Positions 32,477 to 42,041 of a DNA stretch of 64,000 nt are shown here, one piece after another (position 1 is the first letter of the stretch; the number at the start of each line of letters is the position of its first letter). Where the stretch lies: positions 24,939-88,938 of the forward strand of contig NZ_JAQEGR010000017.1 in NCBI RefSeq assembly GCF_027667425.1, read 5' to 3'. Under the pieces are notes generated by a model. The model ran no database searches. It saw nothing but the letters and a program-made list of their open reading frames with translations, and was not told the origin of the DNA. Source of the DNA: Fusicatenibacter saccharivorans (GTDB lineage Bacteria; Bacillota; Clostridia; Lachnospirales; Lachnospiraceae). The translations under genes were made by a program, and so were the position numbers.

Positions 32477-33694
32477 ATGGCAAGATTTACATTACCAAGA
32501 GATTTATACCACGGAAAGGGTGCTTTAGAGGCACTGAAAACATTCGAAGGAAAACGTGCAATCGTCTGTGTAGGCGGCGGCTCCATGAAACGTTTCGGTT
32601 TCCTGGATCGCGCAGTAGACTACCTGAAAGAAGCCGGCATGGAAGTACAGCTTTTTGAGGGAATCGAGTCTGACCCGTCAGTCGAGACTGTTATGCGCGG
32701 AGCAAAAGCGATGGAAGAGTTCCAGCCGGACTGGATCGTAGCAATGGGCGGCGGATCTCCGATCGACGCAGCAAAAGCAATGTGGATCAAATACGAGTAT
32801 CCAGACATCACCTTCGAAGAAATGTGCAAGGTATTCGGAATGCCGAAACTCCGCAGAAAAGCTCATTTCTGTGCAATTTCTTCTACATCCGGAACAGCAA
32901 CCGAGGTAACCGCGTTCGCAGTTATCACAGACTATGAAAAAGGTATCAAATACCCGCTGGCAGACTTCGAAATCACGCCGGACGTTGCAATCGTAGATCC
33001 GGATCTGGCAGAGACGATGCCGCAAAAGTTAGTTGCTCACACCGGTATGGACGCTATGACCCATGCAATCGAGGCATACGTTTCCACCGCGAACTGTGAC
33101 TTCACCGATCCGCTGGCACTGTATGCAATCAAGATGATTCAGGCAGACCTGGTAGATTCCTACAACGGAGATATGGCAAAACGTGACAGCATGCACAACG
33201 CACAGTGCCTCGCTGGTATGGCATTCTCCAATGCACTTCTTGGCATTGTTCACTCCATGGCACATAAAACAGGCGCAGCATTCGCTGATTACGGCGCTCA
33301 CCTGATCCACGGCGCAGCAAACGCTATGTACCTGCCGAAGGTTATCGCGTTCAACGCAAAAGACGAGACTGCAGCAAAACGTTATGCAGTGATCGCTGAC
33401 GAGATGAAACTTGGCGGCGAGACAACGGAAGAGAAAGTAAAACTCCTCATTGACTATCTGCGCGGCATGAACGACAAACTGAACATTCCGCACTGCATCA
33501 AGAACTACGGAAAAGACAGCTATCCAACCGAGCAGGGCTTCGTTCCGGAAGACGTATTCCTGGAGAGACTGCACGACATCGCTGTAAATGCCATCGCCGA
33601 TGCCTGCACCGGATCCAACCCGAGACAGCCATCTGTTGAAGAGATGGAAAAACTGCTGAAATGCTGCTACTATGATACAGAAGTAGATTTCTAA
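32477..33694 (+). CDS. Iron-containing alcohol dehydrogenase
   Basis: A 405-residue type III alcohol dehydrogenase. NAD(P) motif GGGSPIDAAKA (about residues 92-102), a substrate-region SSTSGTATEVTAFAV, and metal-binding histidines in ALLGIVHSMAHKTGAAF with the following GAHLIHGAANA. Family knowledge: reduces aldehydes to ethanol, butanol or propanediol during fermentation; the exact substrate is unknown. Codon use returns to the C-ending style of highly expressed host genes. It is monocistronic, with its own promoter and terminator. Confidence 0.92.
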   Translation: MARFTLPRDLYHGKGALEALKTFEGKRAIVCVGGGSMKRFGFLDRAVDYLKEAGMEVQLFEGIESDPSVETVMRGAKAMEEFQPDWIVAMGGGSPIDAAKAMWIKYEYPDITFEEMCKVFGMPKLRRKAHFCAISSTSGTATEVTAFAVITDYEKGIKYPLADFEITPDVAIVDPDLAETMPQKLVAHTGMDAMTHAIEAYVSTANCDFTDPLALYAIKMIQADLVDSYNGDMAKRDSMHNAQCLAGMAFSNALLGIVHSMAHKTGAAFADYGAHLIHGAANAMYLPKVIAFNAKDETAAKRYAVIADEMKLGGETTEEKVKLLIDYLRGMNDKLNIPHCIKNYGKDSYPTEQGFVPEDVFLERLHDIAVNAIADACTGSNPRQPSVEEMEKLLKCCYYDTEVDF

Positions 33695-33708
33695 AAAGAA
33701 AACATATC

Positions 33709-33743
33709 AAAATCCCTCCGTTCTCTGGGCGGAGGGATTTTTT
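33709..33743 (+). terminator. Terminator after the alcohol dehydrogenase gene
   Basis: AAAATCCCTCCG and CGGAGGGATTTTTT form a strong stem and T-run. Confidence 0.9.
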
Positions 33744-33911
33744 GCGTCAGAGAATGAAATTTATTTGTGTGGATTTTATGTTTTTTATGCGAAATCCTGT
33801 GTCTGGACTGGAAAAACAGAGGCATTTATGGTAGTATAGAACAGAATAGAAGTAAAAACGGGCGGCATGCGAGAACCGATGCCTTCCCCTGAAAATATGG
33901 AGGAAAATAAG

Positions 33912-34589
33912 ATGGAACAGTATAAGAAAGAGTTCATTGAATTCATGGTCGAGAGCCAGGTATTAAAATTTGGAGAGTTCACCCTGAAAAGCGGAAGAAA
34001 ATCCCCGTTCTTTATGAATGCAGGCGCTTACGTAACCGGCAGTCAGTTAAAACGTCTCGGCGAGTATTACGCAAAAGCAATCCATGACAACTACGGGCTG
34101 GATTTTGACGTTCTGTTCGGACCGGCATACAAAGGAATTCCGCTCAGTGTTGTAACAGCAATTGCGATTCATGATCTCTACGGTGTAGAAGTACGCTACT
34201 GCTCCAACCGGAAGGAAGCCAAAGACCACGGTGGAGATGCAGGACTGCTGCTTGGAAGCAAGATCAAAGACGGTGACCGCGTTGTCATTATTGAGGATGT
34301 AACCACTTCCGGAAAATCCATCGAGGAGACCTTCCCGATCATCCAGGCACAGGGCAATGTGGAGATCAAAGGACTGATGGTATCCTTAAACCGCATGGAG
34401 CGCGGAAAAGGCGATAAGAGCGCACTCGAGGAAATCCAGGAAACCTATGGCTTCCCGGCAAATGCCATTGTAACCATGGAGGACGTTATCACGTATCTGT
34501 ACAACCGTCCATGCCAGGGCAAAATTCAGATCGATGACAAGATGAAGGCTGCCATTGATGCATATTATGAGGAGTACGGCGTGAAATAA
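33912..34589 (+). CDS. pyrE: Orotate phosphoribosyltransferase
   Basis: A 225-residue enzyme joining orotate and PRPP to OMP. The PRPP loop VVIIEDVTTSGKSIEE is at about residues 119-134, with the catalytic lysine/histidine loop around RKEAKDHGGDAG. GGAGG precedes the chosen ATG; a longer start exists but overlaps the leader hairpin (GGCAT/ATGCC near 33865). It is separated from the pyrCFKD cluster by two unrelated genes. A 50-residue membrane protein gene follows after 33 bp. Confidence 0.95.
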   Translation: MEQYKKEFIEFMVESQVLKFGEFTLKSGRKSPFFMNAGAYVTGSQLKRLGEYYAKAIHDNYGLDFDVLFGPAYKGIPLSVVTAIAIHDLYGVEVRYCSNRKEAKDHGGDAGLLLGSKIKDGDRVVIIEDVTTSGKSIEETFPIIQAQGNVEIKGLMVSLNRMERGKGDKSALEEIQETYGFPANAIVTMEDVITYLYNRPCQGKIQIDDKMKAAIDAYYEEYGVK

Positions 34590-34622
34590 GATGCGGTACA
34601 CCGGGAAAGGGAGTTTTGCGCT

Positions 34623-34775
34623 ATGAATGAAAAGATTTATAAAACCATGGGACGTGTCGGCGGCGGAAATATCGCTATGGGCGCCGTACTGGTTGTTGTT
34701 GGCGTGGCAACCGGTGTTCTGATGATCGTAAGCGGGGCAGGCCTGCTGAAACGACGCGGGGAAATCATGTTCTAA
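34623..34775 (+). CDS. Small membrane protein, 50 residues
   Basis: The ATG at 34623 is preceded by GGGAG 10 bp upstream. The product begins MNEKIYKTMGRVGGGNIAMG, continues with a single valine/glycine/alanine-rich hydrophobic helix (about residues 16-42), and ends LLKRRGEIMF. No family is recognised, but the clear RBS, codon use and membrane topology support a real gene, probably co-transcribed with pyrE. Confidence 0.65.
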   Translation: MNEKIYKTMGRVGGGNIAMGAVLVVVGVATGVLMIVSGAGLLKRRGEIMF

Positions 34776-34889
34776 AAGCGCCTTTTAAAAAGAAAAAATG
34801 CCGGGATATTTCGGAAGCGCGTGCGCCGATGAGGTATGCCGGCGTTTCTGATAGCAGAGGGGAGAACAACGCAGAAAGGGGAAACGAAG

Positions 34890-35366
34890 ATGAAGCAGGA
34901 GACGAAAGCCAGAATCCGCGTTGTGGGACGGATTTTATTTCTGGTGTATCTTCTTGCGCTCGTTTATTTTCTGTTTTTTGCAGAAGAATACGGGAGAAGA
35001 AACTTTTTTGAACTGGATTACCGTTACAATCTGGTGCCGTTTCAGGAAATCAGACGGTTCTGGATTTACCGCGAAAAGGTGGGATTCCTTGCCGCATTTT
35101 TAAATCTGGCGGGCAATGTGATCGGTTTTCTGCCGTTCGGCTTTATCGTTCCGGTGATGCACAAAAAAATGGAGAGTTTCTGGAAAGTATCGCTTCTTGG
35201 TTTTATGTTCAGCCTCTGCGTGGAGACGATTCAGCTCATCACGAAGGTGGGCTGCTTTGATGTAGATGATCTGATGCTGAATACGCTTGGAGCCATGATC
35301 GGCTGCGGCGCATTCCTGATCTGCAATAAATTCAGGAGATGGAAATATGGCGAGGAAGAAGTATAA
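34890..35366 (+). CDS. VanZ family membrane protein
   Basis: A 158-residue protein with four hydrophobic segments. VanZ signatures are clear: NLVPFQEIRRF, NLAGNVIGFLPFGFIVP and ETIQLITKVGCFDVDDLMLN. Family knowledge: named after a teicoplanin-resistance accessory protein; most members have no proven role. No other van gene is nearby, so no resistance claim is justified. AAGGGGAA precedes the start. Its 3' end overlaps the next gene by 20 bp. Confidence 0.88.
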   Translation: MKQETKARIRVVGRILFLVYLLALVYFLFFAEEYGRRNFFELDYRYNLVPFQEIRRFWIYREKVGFLAAFLNLAGNVIGFLPFGFIVPVMHKKMESFWKVSLLGFMFSLCVETIQLITKVGCFDVDDLMLNTLGAMIGCGAFLICNKFRRWKYGEEEV

Positions 35367-35664
35367 TTACAATTTTGTCCGGAAGCCGTCGGAAGGCGGA
35401 AAGGAAGCTCTCTATATGGCAGGTGCTTCGGTCTTTCTGTTTCTGCTGGCTTCGGGCGTATCGTTTGCATTCCGCGGAAACGGAGGCATTTTTCTCGGAG
35501 CAGCGGGACTGTTCTCATTCCTTCTGTCGGGATACGGCTTCTATGTGGGAATGAAGAGCTTTAAAGAAGAACAGGTCAGCCACAGAATGTCGGTTCTCGG
35601 CTCGATTACGAGTGGCGGCATGCTGGTCGCATGGCTGGCACTGTTTCTGATCGGTGTGAGATAA
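35347..35664 (+). CDS. DUF6142-like small membrane protein
   Basis: A 105-residue protein with a basic N-terminus (MARKKYNYNFVRKPSE) and three hydrophobic helices (about 22-42, 46-66, 84-104). It fits the DUF6142 pattern as I recall it, with unknown function. It overlaps the end of the VanZ gene by 20 bp in another frame (AGGAG lies inside the VanZ coding end), indicating translational coupling. Confidence 0.78.
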   Translation: MARKKYNYNFVRKPSEGGKEALYMAGASVFLFLLASGVSFAFRGNGGIFLGAAGLFSFLLSGYGFYVGMKSFKEEQVSHRMSVLGSITSGGMLVAWLALFLIGVR

Positions 35665-35730
35665 ATGTACTCTCGTAAAATCAAGCACAGAAAGACTCCG
35701 GGAGTACATATAAAAGAAAAGGGGAAAAAG

Positions 35731-36342
35731 ATGGATCGCGAACGTTTTGAAAAACAGCTGAATTTTATTCTGGAGATTGATAAAGAAAAACAGATCCTGC
35801 GCCAGACGCACATCCGCGGCTATTCGCGCCAGGAGGACGACGCGGAGCACGCATGGCACATGGCGGTGATGGCATTTCTGCTGCAGGAATATTCGAATGA
35901 GAAAATCGACATCGGCAGAACGATGCTCATGCTGCTGATCCACGACCTCGTGGAGATTGATGCAGGCGACACGTATGCGTACGACGCGGAGGCAAACAAA
36001 ACAAAAGACGAGAGAGAACACAAAGCGGCCGAGCGCATCTACGGCCTGCTGCCGGAGGATCAGGGAAAAATGCTGATGGATCTCTGGCTCGAGTTCGAAG
36101 CGTATGAGACACCGGAAGCGCGCTTTGCCCATGTGATGGACAATTTCCAGCCGCTGCTTTTAAATCATGAGAACGATGGAAAAGACTGGACCAGCCACAA
36201 TGTGCGGATTTCCCAGCCGTTAAAACGAAACGAGAAGACGGCGACCGGCTCCGAGGAGATCTGGAGTTATATGGAAGAGATTCTCGAACAGAGTATCCGG
36301 GATGGAAAAATTATTGACGACCGGGAAGAAAAACAGGAATAA
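35731..36342 (+). CDS. HD-domain nucleotidase (YfbR/HDDC2-like)
   Basis: A 203-residue HD hydrolase. Metal ligands are His40 and the H71-D72 pair (EHAWHM; LLIHDLVEIDAGDTY) with a later aspartate in MDNFQPLL. Family knowledge: YfbR-like proteins dephosphorylate deoxyribonucleoside monophosphates. AAGGGG precedes the chosen ATG; a start 22 codons earlier is less likely. It ends a run of same-strand genes (pyrE to here) and is followed by a perfect GC-rich palindrome. Confidence 0.85.
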   Translation: MDRERFEKQLNFILEIDKEKQILRQTHIRGYSRQEDDAEHAWHMAVMAFLLQEYSNEKIDIGRTMLMLLIHDLVEIDAGDTYAYDAEANKTKDEREHKAAERIYGLLPEDQGKMLMDLWLEFEAYETPEARFAHVMDNFQPLLLNHENDGKDWTSHNVRISQPLKRNEKTATGSEEIWSYMEEILEQSIRDGKIIDDREEKQE

Positions 36343-36354
36343 GTTAAGAAGAAT

Positions 36355-36374
36355 GAGGGGCAGATCTGCCCCTC
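36355..36374. repeat. Perfect 20-bp palindrome after the HD gene
   Basis: GAGGGGCAGATCTGCCCCTC reads the same on both strands, with no loop and no T-run. It may act as a terminator-like or protein-binding site between the HD gene and the peptidase gene. Confidence 0.5.
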
Positions 36375-36409
36375 GTAACAGTTAAAGAGAAACAGAAAGG
36401 GATTTTTTT

Positions 36410-38431
36410 ATGACGGATGAATTATTAAACGAGCGGTATGCGCTTGCAATTGAGCGGATCCGCCAGATTCCGGCGGAAAAAAGCGTTCCGCAGCCGTACC
36501 GCGATTTTTTTGCACAGATGGCACAGTACCTCTGCAAAATGGACCAGATCCGGAGCAGAATCGCAGAAGGATATCTAAAAACAGCATCCGAGGAAGAGCT
36601 GGCTGTTTTTAACCGCGAGCCGTATGAAGATGTGATCGGGGAGTGGTATGAGACCTCCTACGGAAACCCGGCGTTTGCCGTGCGGGCACTTGGTGAAACG
36701 CATGGAAGGAGCCTCTGCTGCCTGTACCGGGAGCTGGGAAATGCTGTTGTCTGGGTCTATGAGGACCGCCTGCTGGAGCTGACTGCGGCGATGGAGCTGT
36801 ATCTCGAGTTGTATGCGATGTTCGAGGAGAAGACGCTGCCGTCCGCGCAGTATGTAAAAGAGAGCATTTACTGGTATGTGAGCGATTACGCCGAGGAGCG
36901 CCAGGAATACCAGGTGCGCGAAATCGTCGACCCGTCGCTGCACTTTGTGAAGGATATTGTGATGGAATCTGATCTGACGGATCTGCGGTATCTGTACCAG
37001 TACGGCGAATATATCACCGAAAATGAGAAGGGTACAGCCCGCTTTTTAAATACGTTCAGCCAGGAAGAAATCGACGCGATGGCACGCACCTACACAGAAG
37101 GCTTCCGCAAGTGCTTTCTCGTGGCGCGAAAAGATCTGTCGAAAAAGAAGACAGTCAGCATCCGCTTCCACATCGGTTTTGAGCGCATGATCCGTGCGGC
37201 AATATTACAGTTCCGCGAGATGGGACTCGAGCCGGTGATTTCCAGCGGCGCGCGGAGAACGTGGGTTGCCGGTGCGTCTGCGAATAAGCAGTATGACTAC
37301 GATCACCGGAACGATGAGGCGCTGTATCTCAACGAGGATCTCGTGAAGAGACGGCTCCGCGCGATGCAGGTGAAATACGACGAGTACAAAGAACTGGCGG
37401 ACGGCTATGCCGGCCCTGCCGTGGTGGAAACCTTCGGCGAAGTTCCGTTTGAGCCAGTAAATAAAAAACAGGCACTGCACTTAAATGAGCGCCAGCAAAA
37501 GCTCCGTGTCGGTTTCCAGAACGAGGCGGGCCAGATTGTAAACCGCTATATCAAGGATGACGAGTACGGCTACACGATCATCGCCTACCCGATGCCGGAG
37601 ATCGATCCGCGCTACGAAAAAATTTTTTGTGAGATCGTAAAGATCAACACGCTCGATTACGAAAAATACCAGCGCATCCAGCAGTACCTGATCGATGCGC
37701 TCGACGAGGGTGTTTCCGTGCATGTGCTTGGAAAAGGAGAGAACAGAACGGATCTGCGCGTGATGCTGCATCATCTGAACGATCCTGCGAAAGAGACGAA
37801 TTTCGAGAACTGTGTTGCCGACTGCAATATTCCGGTCGGAGAGGTCTTTACTTCCCCGAGCCTTACCGGCACGACAGGCGTGCTCCATGTGACGGGAGTC
37901 TACCTGAACGAGCTGTATTACCGCGATCTCTGCCTGACGCTGACCGACGGCATGATCACCGCGTATGACTGCGCAAACTTCGAAAAAGAAGAGGACAATC
38001 GTACTTATATAGAAGAAAACCTGCTGTATCACCACAGGACGCTGCCGATCGGTGAGTTTGCCATCGGAACGAACACGATGGCGTACGTGATGGCAGAGCA
38101 GTACGGCATCGCCGGAAAACTGCCGATCCTGATCGCAGAGAAGATGGGCCCGCATTTTGCGATAGGCGACACCTGCTACGCCTGGGCGGAGGACAGCCCG
38201 ATGTACAACCCGGACGGAAAAGAAGTAATCGCGCGCGAGAACGAGGTTTCGGCAAAACGGAAAGAAGATCCGTCGAAAGCATACTTCGGATGCCACACGG
38301 ACATCACGATTCCGTACCGCGAACTGCAGTCGGTTGCGGTCGAAAAAGCAGACGGAACGACGATCCCTCTCATTGAGGACGGACGCTTCGTCCTGCCGGG
38401 AACGGAAGAATTAAATGAACCTTTTGGCTGA
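36410..38431 (+). CDS. Aminopeptidase, M29 (aminopeptidase T)-like
   Basis: A 673-residue protein whose C-terminal half (from about residue 330) matches M29 metallo-aminopeptidases: NCVADCNIPVGEVFTSPSL, then GEFAIGTNTMAYV, then HFAIGDTCYAW. The N-terminal 250 residues, ending in an aminopeptidase T-like region, are longer than in classical AmpT/AmpS (about 410), so this is the long clostridial form. Cytoplasmic, with no signal peptide. It removes N-terminal amino acids from peptides. AAAGGGA and a T-tract precede the ATG. Confidence 0.88.
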   Translation: MTDELLNERYALAIERIRQIPAEKSVPQPYRDFFAQMAQYLCKMDQIRSRIAEGYLKTASEEELAVFNREPYEDVIGEWYETSYGNPAFAVRALGETHGRSLCCLYRELGNAVVWVYEDRLLELTAAMELYLELYAMFEEKTLPSAQYVKESIYWYVSDYAEERQEYQVREIVDPSLHFVKDIVMESDLTDLRYLYQYGEYITENEKGTARFLNTFSQEEIDAMARTYTEGFRKCFLVARKDLSKKKTVSIRFHIGFERMIRAAILQFREMGLEPVISSGARRTWVAGASANKQYDYDHRNDEALYLNEDLVKRRLRAMQVKYDEYKELADGYAGPAVVETFGEVPFEPVNKKQALHLNERQQKLRVGFQNEAGQIVNRYIKDDEYGYTIIAYPMPEIDPRYEKIFCEIVKINTLDYEKYQRIQQYLIDALDEGVSVHVLGKGENRTDLRVMLHHLNDPAKETNFENCVADCNIPVGEVFTSPSLTGTTGVLHVTGVYLNELYYRDLCLTLTDGMITAYDCANFEKEEDNRTYIEENLLYHHRTLPIGEFAIGTNTMAYVMAEQYGIAGKLPILIAEKMGPHFAIGDTCYAWAEDSPMYNPDGKEVIARENEVSAKRKEDPSKAYFGCHTDITIPYRELQSVAVEKADGTTIPLIEDGRFVLPGTEELNEPFG

Positions 38432-38438
38432 TTATGGG

Positions 38439-38467
38439 TTGACATTTCTGCGCCTGCTTAGTATATT
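38439..38467 (+). promoter_or_regulatory. Promoter of the purEMND operon
   Basis: TTGACA at 38439-38444 and TATATT at 38462-38467 with a 17-bp spacer. The leader to purE is about 80 nt and AT-rich; no purine riboswitch was recognised. Confidence 0.8.
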
Positions 38468-38553
38468 ATAAGCAGAACTGAATGATTAAAACATAAATAT
38501 AAGCATAACTAATGAATAACGCTTAGAACAGTTAATCAGAAAAGGAGAACAAC

Positions 38554-39060
38554 ATGGCTAAAGTAGGAATTGTGATGGGCAGCGACTCTGATATGCCGGT
38601 AATGAGCAAAGCAGCCGACATGCTGGAAAAATTTGGAATTGAGTACGAGATGAAAATCATCTCCGCACACCGCGAGCCGGATGTATTTTTCGAATATGCA
38701 AAAACCGCAGAGGAGAAAGGCTTCAAGGTTATCATTGCAGGCGCAGGTATGGCAGCTCATCTGCCGGGTATGTGCGCAGCTATTTTCCCAATGCCGGTCA
38801 TCGGAATTCCGATGCATACCACATCGCTTGGAGGTCGTGATTCCCTGTACTCCATCGTACAGATGCCGAGCGGCATTCCGGTAGCAACCGTTGCCATCAA
38901 TGGCGGTGCCAATGCCGGAATCCTGGCAGCAAAGATTCTTGCAACTTCCGATCCGGAACTGCTTGCAAAACTGAAAGCATATACACAGGAAATGAAAGAG
39001 CAGGTTGAGGCAAAAGACGCAAAACTGCAGGAAACAGGATACCGTAACTACAGTAAATAA
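38554..39060 (+). CDS. purE: N5-carboxyaminoimidazole ribonucleotide mutase
   Basis: A 168-residue class I PurE converting N5-CAIR to CAIR in purine synthesis. GSDSDMPVMSKA and SAHREPDVFFEYA give the substrate site, and the P-loop-like GGRDSLYSIVQMPSGIPVAT is conserved. First gene of the purE-M-N-D operon; AAAGGAG lies upstream. purK is not in view. Confidence 0.95.
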   Translation: MAKVGIVMGSDSDMPVMSKAADMLEKFGIEYEMKIISAHREPDVFFEYAKTAEEKGFKVIIAGAGMAAHLPGMCAAIFPMPVIGIPMHTTSLGGRDSLYSIVQMPSGIPVATVAINGGANAGILAAKILATSDPELLAKLKAYTQEMKEQVEAKDAKLQETGYRNYSK

Positions 39061-39085
39061 AAACAAAGGACAAGGGAGGTTCACC

Positions 39086-40111
39086 ATGGATTACAAGAAC
39101 GCAGGAGTAGATATTGAAGCTGGATACAAATCAGTAGAATTAATGAAAGAGCATGTAAAGAAAACCATGCGCCCGGAGGTATTAGGCGGCCTTGGCGGTT
39201 TTTCCGGCGCTTTTTCCCTGGCAAAAATCAAAGAAATGGAAGAGCCGGTGCTGCTTTCCGGTACAGACGGATGCGGAACCAAGGTGAAGCTCGCCATGAT
39301 TCTTGATAAACACGACACCATCGGCATCGATGCTGTTGCCATGTGTGTGAATGATATCGCATGTGCCGGCGGAGAACCGCTGTTCTTCCTGGACTACATC
39401 GCATGCGGAAAGAACTATCCGGAGAAAATCGCTTCGATCGTAAAAGGCGTTGCAGAAGGCTGTCTGCAGTCCGACGCGGCACTGATCGGCGGCGAGACCG
39501 CAGAGCATCCGGGCCTGATGCCGGAGGATGAGTACGATCTGGCAGGCTTTGCTGTCGGTGTCTGCGACAAGAAAGATATGATTACCGGCGAAAATCTGGC
39601 AGCCGGAGACGTGCTGATCGGAATGGCTTCCACAGGCGTTCACAGCAATGGATTTTCTCTTGTCCGCAAGGTCTTTGATATGACAAAAGATTCTTTGAAT
39701 ACATACTATGATGAGCTCGGCGCAACCCTCGGCGAGACCCTGCTTGCACCGACCCGGATCTATGTAAAAGCACTCCGTGCGATCAAAGATGCCGGCGTAA
39801 CCGTAAAAGCGTGCAGCCACATCACCGGAGGCGGCTTCTACGAGAACATTCCGCGTATGCTCAAAGACAACACCGTAGCCGTTGTACAGAAAGACAGCTA
39901 CACCGTACCGCCGATCTTCGATCTGATGGCAAAGAAGGGCAATATTGACGAGCAGATGATGTACAACACCTTCAACATGGGTATCGGAATGGTACTGGCC
40001 GTTGATCCGGAGGATGTAGATGCAGCCATGAAAGCCATCCGTTCCACCGGCGATACTCCGTATGTGATCGGACATATTGAAAACGGAGAAAAAGGAGTAC
40101 AGTTATGCTAA
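39086..40111 (+). CDS. purM: Phosphoribosylformylglycinamidine cyclo-ligase (AIR synthetase)
   Basis: A 341-residue ATP-dependent enzyme of the PurM/SelD fold that closes the imidazole ring. Signatures are DYKNAGVDIEAG at the start, LLSGTDGCGTKVKLA, and SHITGGGFYENIPRML. GGGAGG precedes the ATG. Its stop codon lies inside the first codons of purN (7-bp overlap), so the two are translationally coupled. Confidence 0.96.
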   Translation: MDYKNAGVDIEAGYKSVELMKEHVKKTMRPEVLGGLGGFSGAFSLAKIKEMEEPVLLSGTDGCGTKVKLAMILDKHDTIGIDAVAMCVNDIACAGGEPLFFLDYIACGKNYPEKIASIVKGVAEGCLQSDAALIGGETAEHPGLMPEDEYDLAGFAVGVCDKKDMITGENLAAGDVLIGMASTGVHSNGFSLVRKVFDMTKDSLNTYYDELGATLGETLLAPTRIYVKALRAIKDAGVTVKACSHITGGGFYENIPRMLKDNTVAVVQKDSYTVPPIFDLMAKKGNIDEQMMYNTFNMGIGMVLAVDPEDVDAAMKAIRSTGDTPYVIGHIENGEKGVQLC

Positions 40112-40731
40112 GATTAGCAGTTCTCGTCTCCGGCGGCGGCACGAACCTGCAGGCGATTCTGGATGCGATTGACGAGGGAACCATCACAAACGCGGAGGTT
40201 TCTGTTGTCATCAGCAACAATGCAGGAGCGTATGCGCTGGAGCGTGCGAAAAAGAAGGAGATTGATGCGGTATGCCTTTCCCCGAAGACCTTTGCATCGA
40301 GAGAAGCATTCAACGAGGCACTGCTGGCGAAACTGCAGTCGTACAACGTCGATCTCGTTGTGCTCGCAGGATGCCTGGTTGTGATCCCGCAGAGCATTGT
40401 GGATGCTTATCCGAATAAGATCATCAACATTCATCCGTCCCTCATTCCGTCGTTCTGCGGAACGGGCTATTACGGACTGAAAGTGCACGAGGGCGTATTA
40501 TCCCGCGGCGTCAAAGTGACGGGAGCGACGGTTCATTTTGTGGACGGCGGAACAGACACCGGCCCGATTATTCTGCAGAAGGCAGTCGAAGTGCACGAGG
40601 GCGATACACCGAAGGCACTGCAGCAGCGCGTCATGGAAGAGGCCGAGTGGGTCATCATGCCGCGTGCGATTGATCTGATTGCAAACGGAAAAGTAACGGT
40701 AGAAGACGGACACGTAAAGATAAAGGAGTAA
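40105..40731 (+). CDS. purN: Phosphoribosylglycinamide formyltransferase
   Basis: A 208-residue folate-dependent enzyme. GAR site VLVSGGGTNLQAILDAI is N-terminal. The catalytic Asn-x-His is in IINIHPSLIPSF, with the conserved aspartate in VHFVDGGTDTGPII. AAAGGAG lies in the end of purM. purD starts 5 bp after its stop. Confidence 0.96.
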   Translation: MLRLAVLVSGGGTNLQAILDAIDEGTITNAEVSVVISNNAGAYALERAKKKEIDAVCLSPKTFASREAFNEALLAKLQSYNVDLVVLAGCLVVIPQSIVDAYPNKIINIHPSLIPSFCGTGYYGLKVHEGVLSRGVKVTGATVHFVDGGTDTGPIILQKAVEVHEGDTPKALQQRVMEEAEWVIMPRAIDLIANGKVTVEDGHVKIKE

Positions 40732-40736
40732 GAGCG

Positions 40737-42008
40737 ATGAAAGTACTGATTGTAGGAAGCGGCGGAAGAGAGCATGCGATTGCCTGGAAGGTGGCGCAGA
40801 GCCCGAAGGTAGACAAGATTTACTGCGCTCCTGGAAACGCAGGAATTGCGGAGTACGCAGAGTGTGTCGATATTGCAGCGATGGAGTTTGACAAGCTCGT
40901 TGCTTTTGCGAAAGAAAAAGAGATTGACCTGACCGTCATCGGCATGGATGATCCGCTGGTCGGCGGTGTTGTCGATGCGTTTGAGGCAGAGGGACTGCGC
41001 GTATTCGGACCAAGAAAGAATGCGGCAATCCTGGAAGGATCGAAAGCGTTCTCCAAAGACCTGATGAAAAAATACCATATCCCGACGGCGGCATACGAGA
41101 CATTCTCCGATCCAGAAGCGGCAGAGAAATATCTCGAGACTGCAAAATTCCCGATCGTGCTGAAAGCCGACGGTCTGGCGCTTGGAAAAGGCGTTCTGAT
41201 CTGCAACACCTTAGAGGAAGCAAAAGAGGGCGTTAAGACGATCATGCTCGACAAGAAATTCGGCAGTGCCGGAAATGAGATGGTCATCGAGGAATTTATG
41301 ACGGGACGCGAAGTTTCCGTGCTCTCTTTTGTCGATGGAAAGACGATCAAGACGATGAGTTCTGCGCAGGATCACAAGAGAGCAGGAGACGGCGATACCG
41401 GTCTTAACACCGGCGGCATGGGAAACTTCTCTCCGAGCCCGTTCTACACAAAAGAGGTGGATGATTTCTGTAAGAAATATATTTATCAGCCGACAGTAGA
41501 TGCGATGGCAGCAGAGGGAAGACCGTTTAAAGGCGTGATCTTCTTCGGACTGATGCTGACACCGGATGGACCGAAGGTGCTGGAGTACAATGCCCGCTTT
41601 GGCGATCCGGAGGCACAGGTTGTGCTTCCTCGTATGAAAACAGATATCATCGATGTATTTGAAGCCTGCATCGATGGAACGCTTGACCAGATTGATCTGC
41701 AGTTTGCAGACAATGCGTGTGTCTGCGTTGTACTGGCTTCGAACGGTTACCCGGTTTCCTACGAGAAGGGATTCCCGATCCGTGGGCTTGCGACATTCAA
41801 AGAGCATGAGGGCTACTACTGCTTCCACGCCGGAACGAAGTTCAAGGACGGCGAGATCGTGACGAACGGAGGCCGTGTACTCGGCGTGACAGCACTTGGC
41901 GATACCCTGAAAGAGGCACGTGCGAATGCATATAAGGCTGTTGAATGGGTTGACTTTGACAATAAATATTACCGCCATGATATTGGAAAAGCGATTGACG
42001 AAGCGTAA
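40737..42008 (+). CDS. purD: Phosphoribosylamine-glycine ligase (GAR synthetase)
   Basis: A 423-residue ATP-grasp ligase joining phosphoribosylamine and glycine. GSGGREHAIAWK is at the N-terminus, the ATP-binding KADGLALGKGV is mid-protein, and LEYNARFGDPEAQVVLPR gives metal-binding residues. AAAGGAGTAAGAG precedes the ATG. It is the last gene of the purE-M-N-D set and is followed by a terminator. Confidence 0.96.
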   Translation: MKVLIVGSGGREHAIAWKVAQSPKVDKIYCAPGNAGIAEYAECVDIAAMEFDKLVAFAKEKEIDLTVIGMDDPLVGGVVDAFEAEGLRVFGPRKNAAILEGSKAFSKDLMKKYHIPTAAYETFSDPEAAEKYLETAKFPIVLKADGLALGKGVLICNTLEEAKEGVKTIMLDKKFGSAGNEMVIEEFMTGREVSVLSFVDGKTIKTMSSAQDHKRAGDGDTGLNTGGMGNFSPSPFYTKEVDDFCKKYIYQPTVDAMAAEGRPFKGVIFFGLMLTPDGPKVLEYNARFGDPEAQVVLPRMKTDIIDVFEACIDGTLDQIDLQFADNACVCVVLASNGYPVSYEKGFPIRGLATFKEHEGYYCFHAGTKFKDGEIVTNGGRVLGVTALGDTLKEARANAYKAVEWVDFDNKYYRHDIGKAIDEA

Positions 42009-42041
42009 CGTGAATGTGAATTTTAATTTTGAGTAAAATGG

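Noticed and set aside
34890..35366. Glycopeptide resistance locus from the VanZ-like gene
   Set aside because: VanZ-family proteins are common and no vanA/H/X/R/S gene is present.
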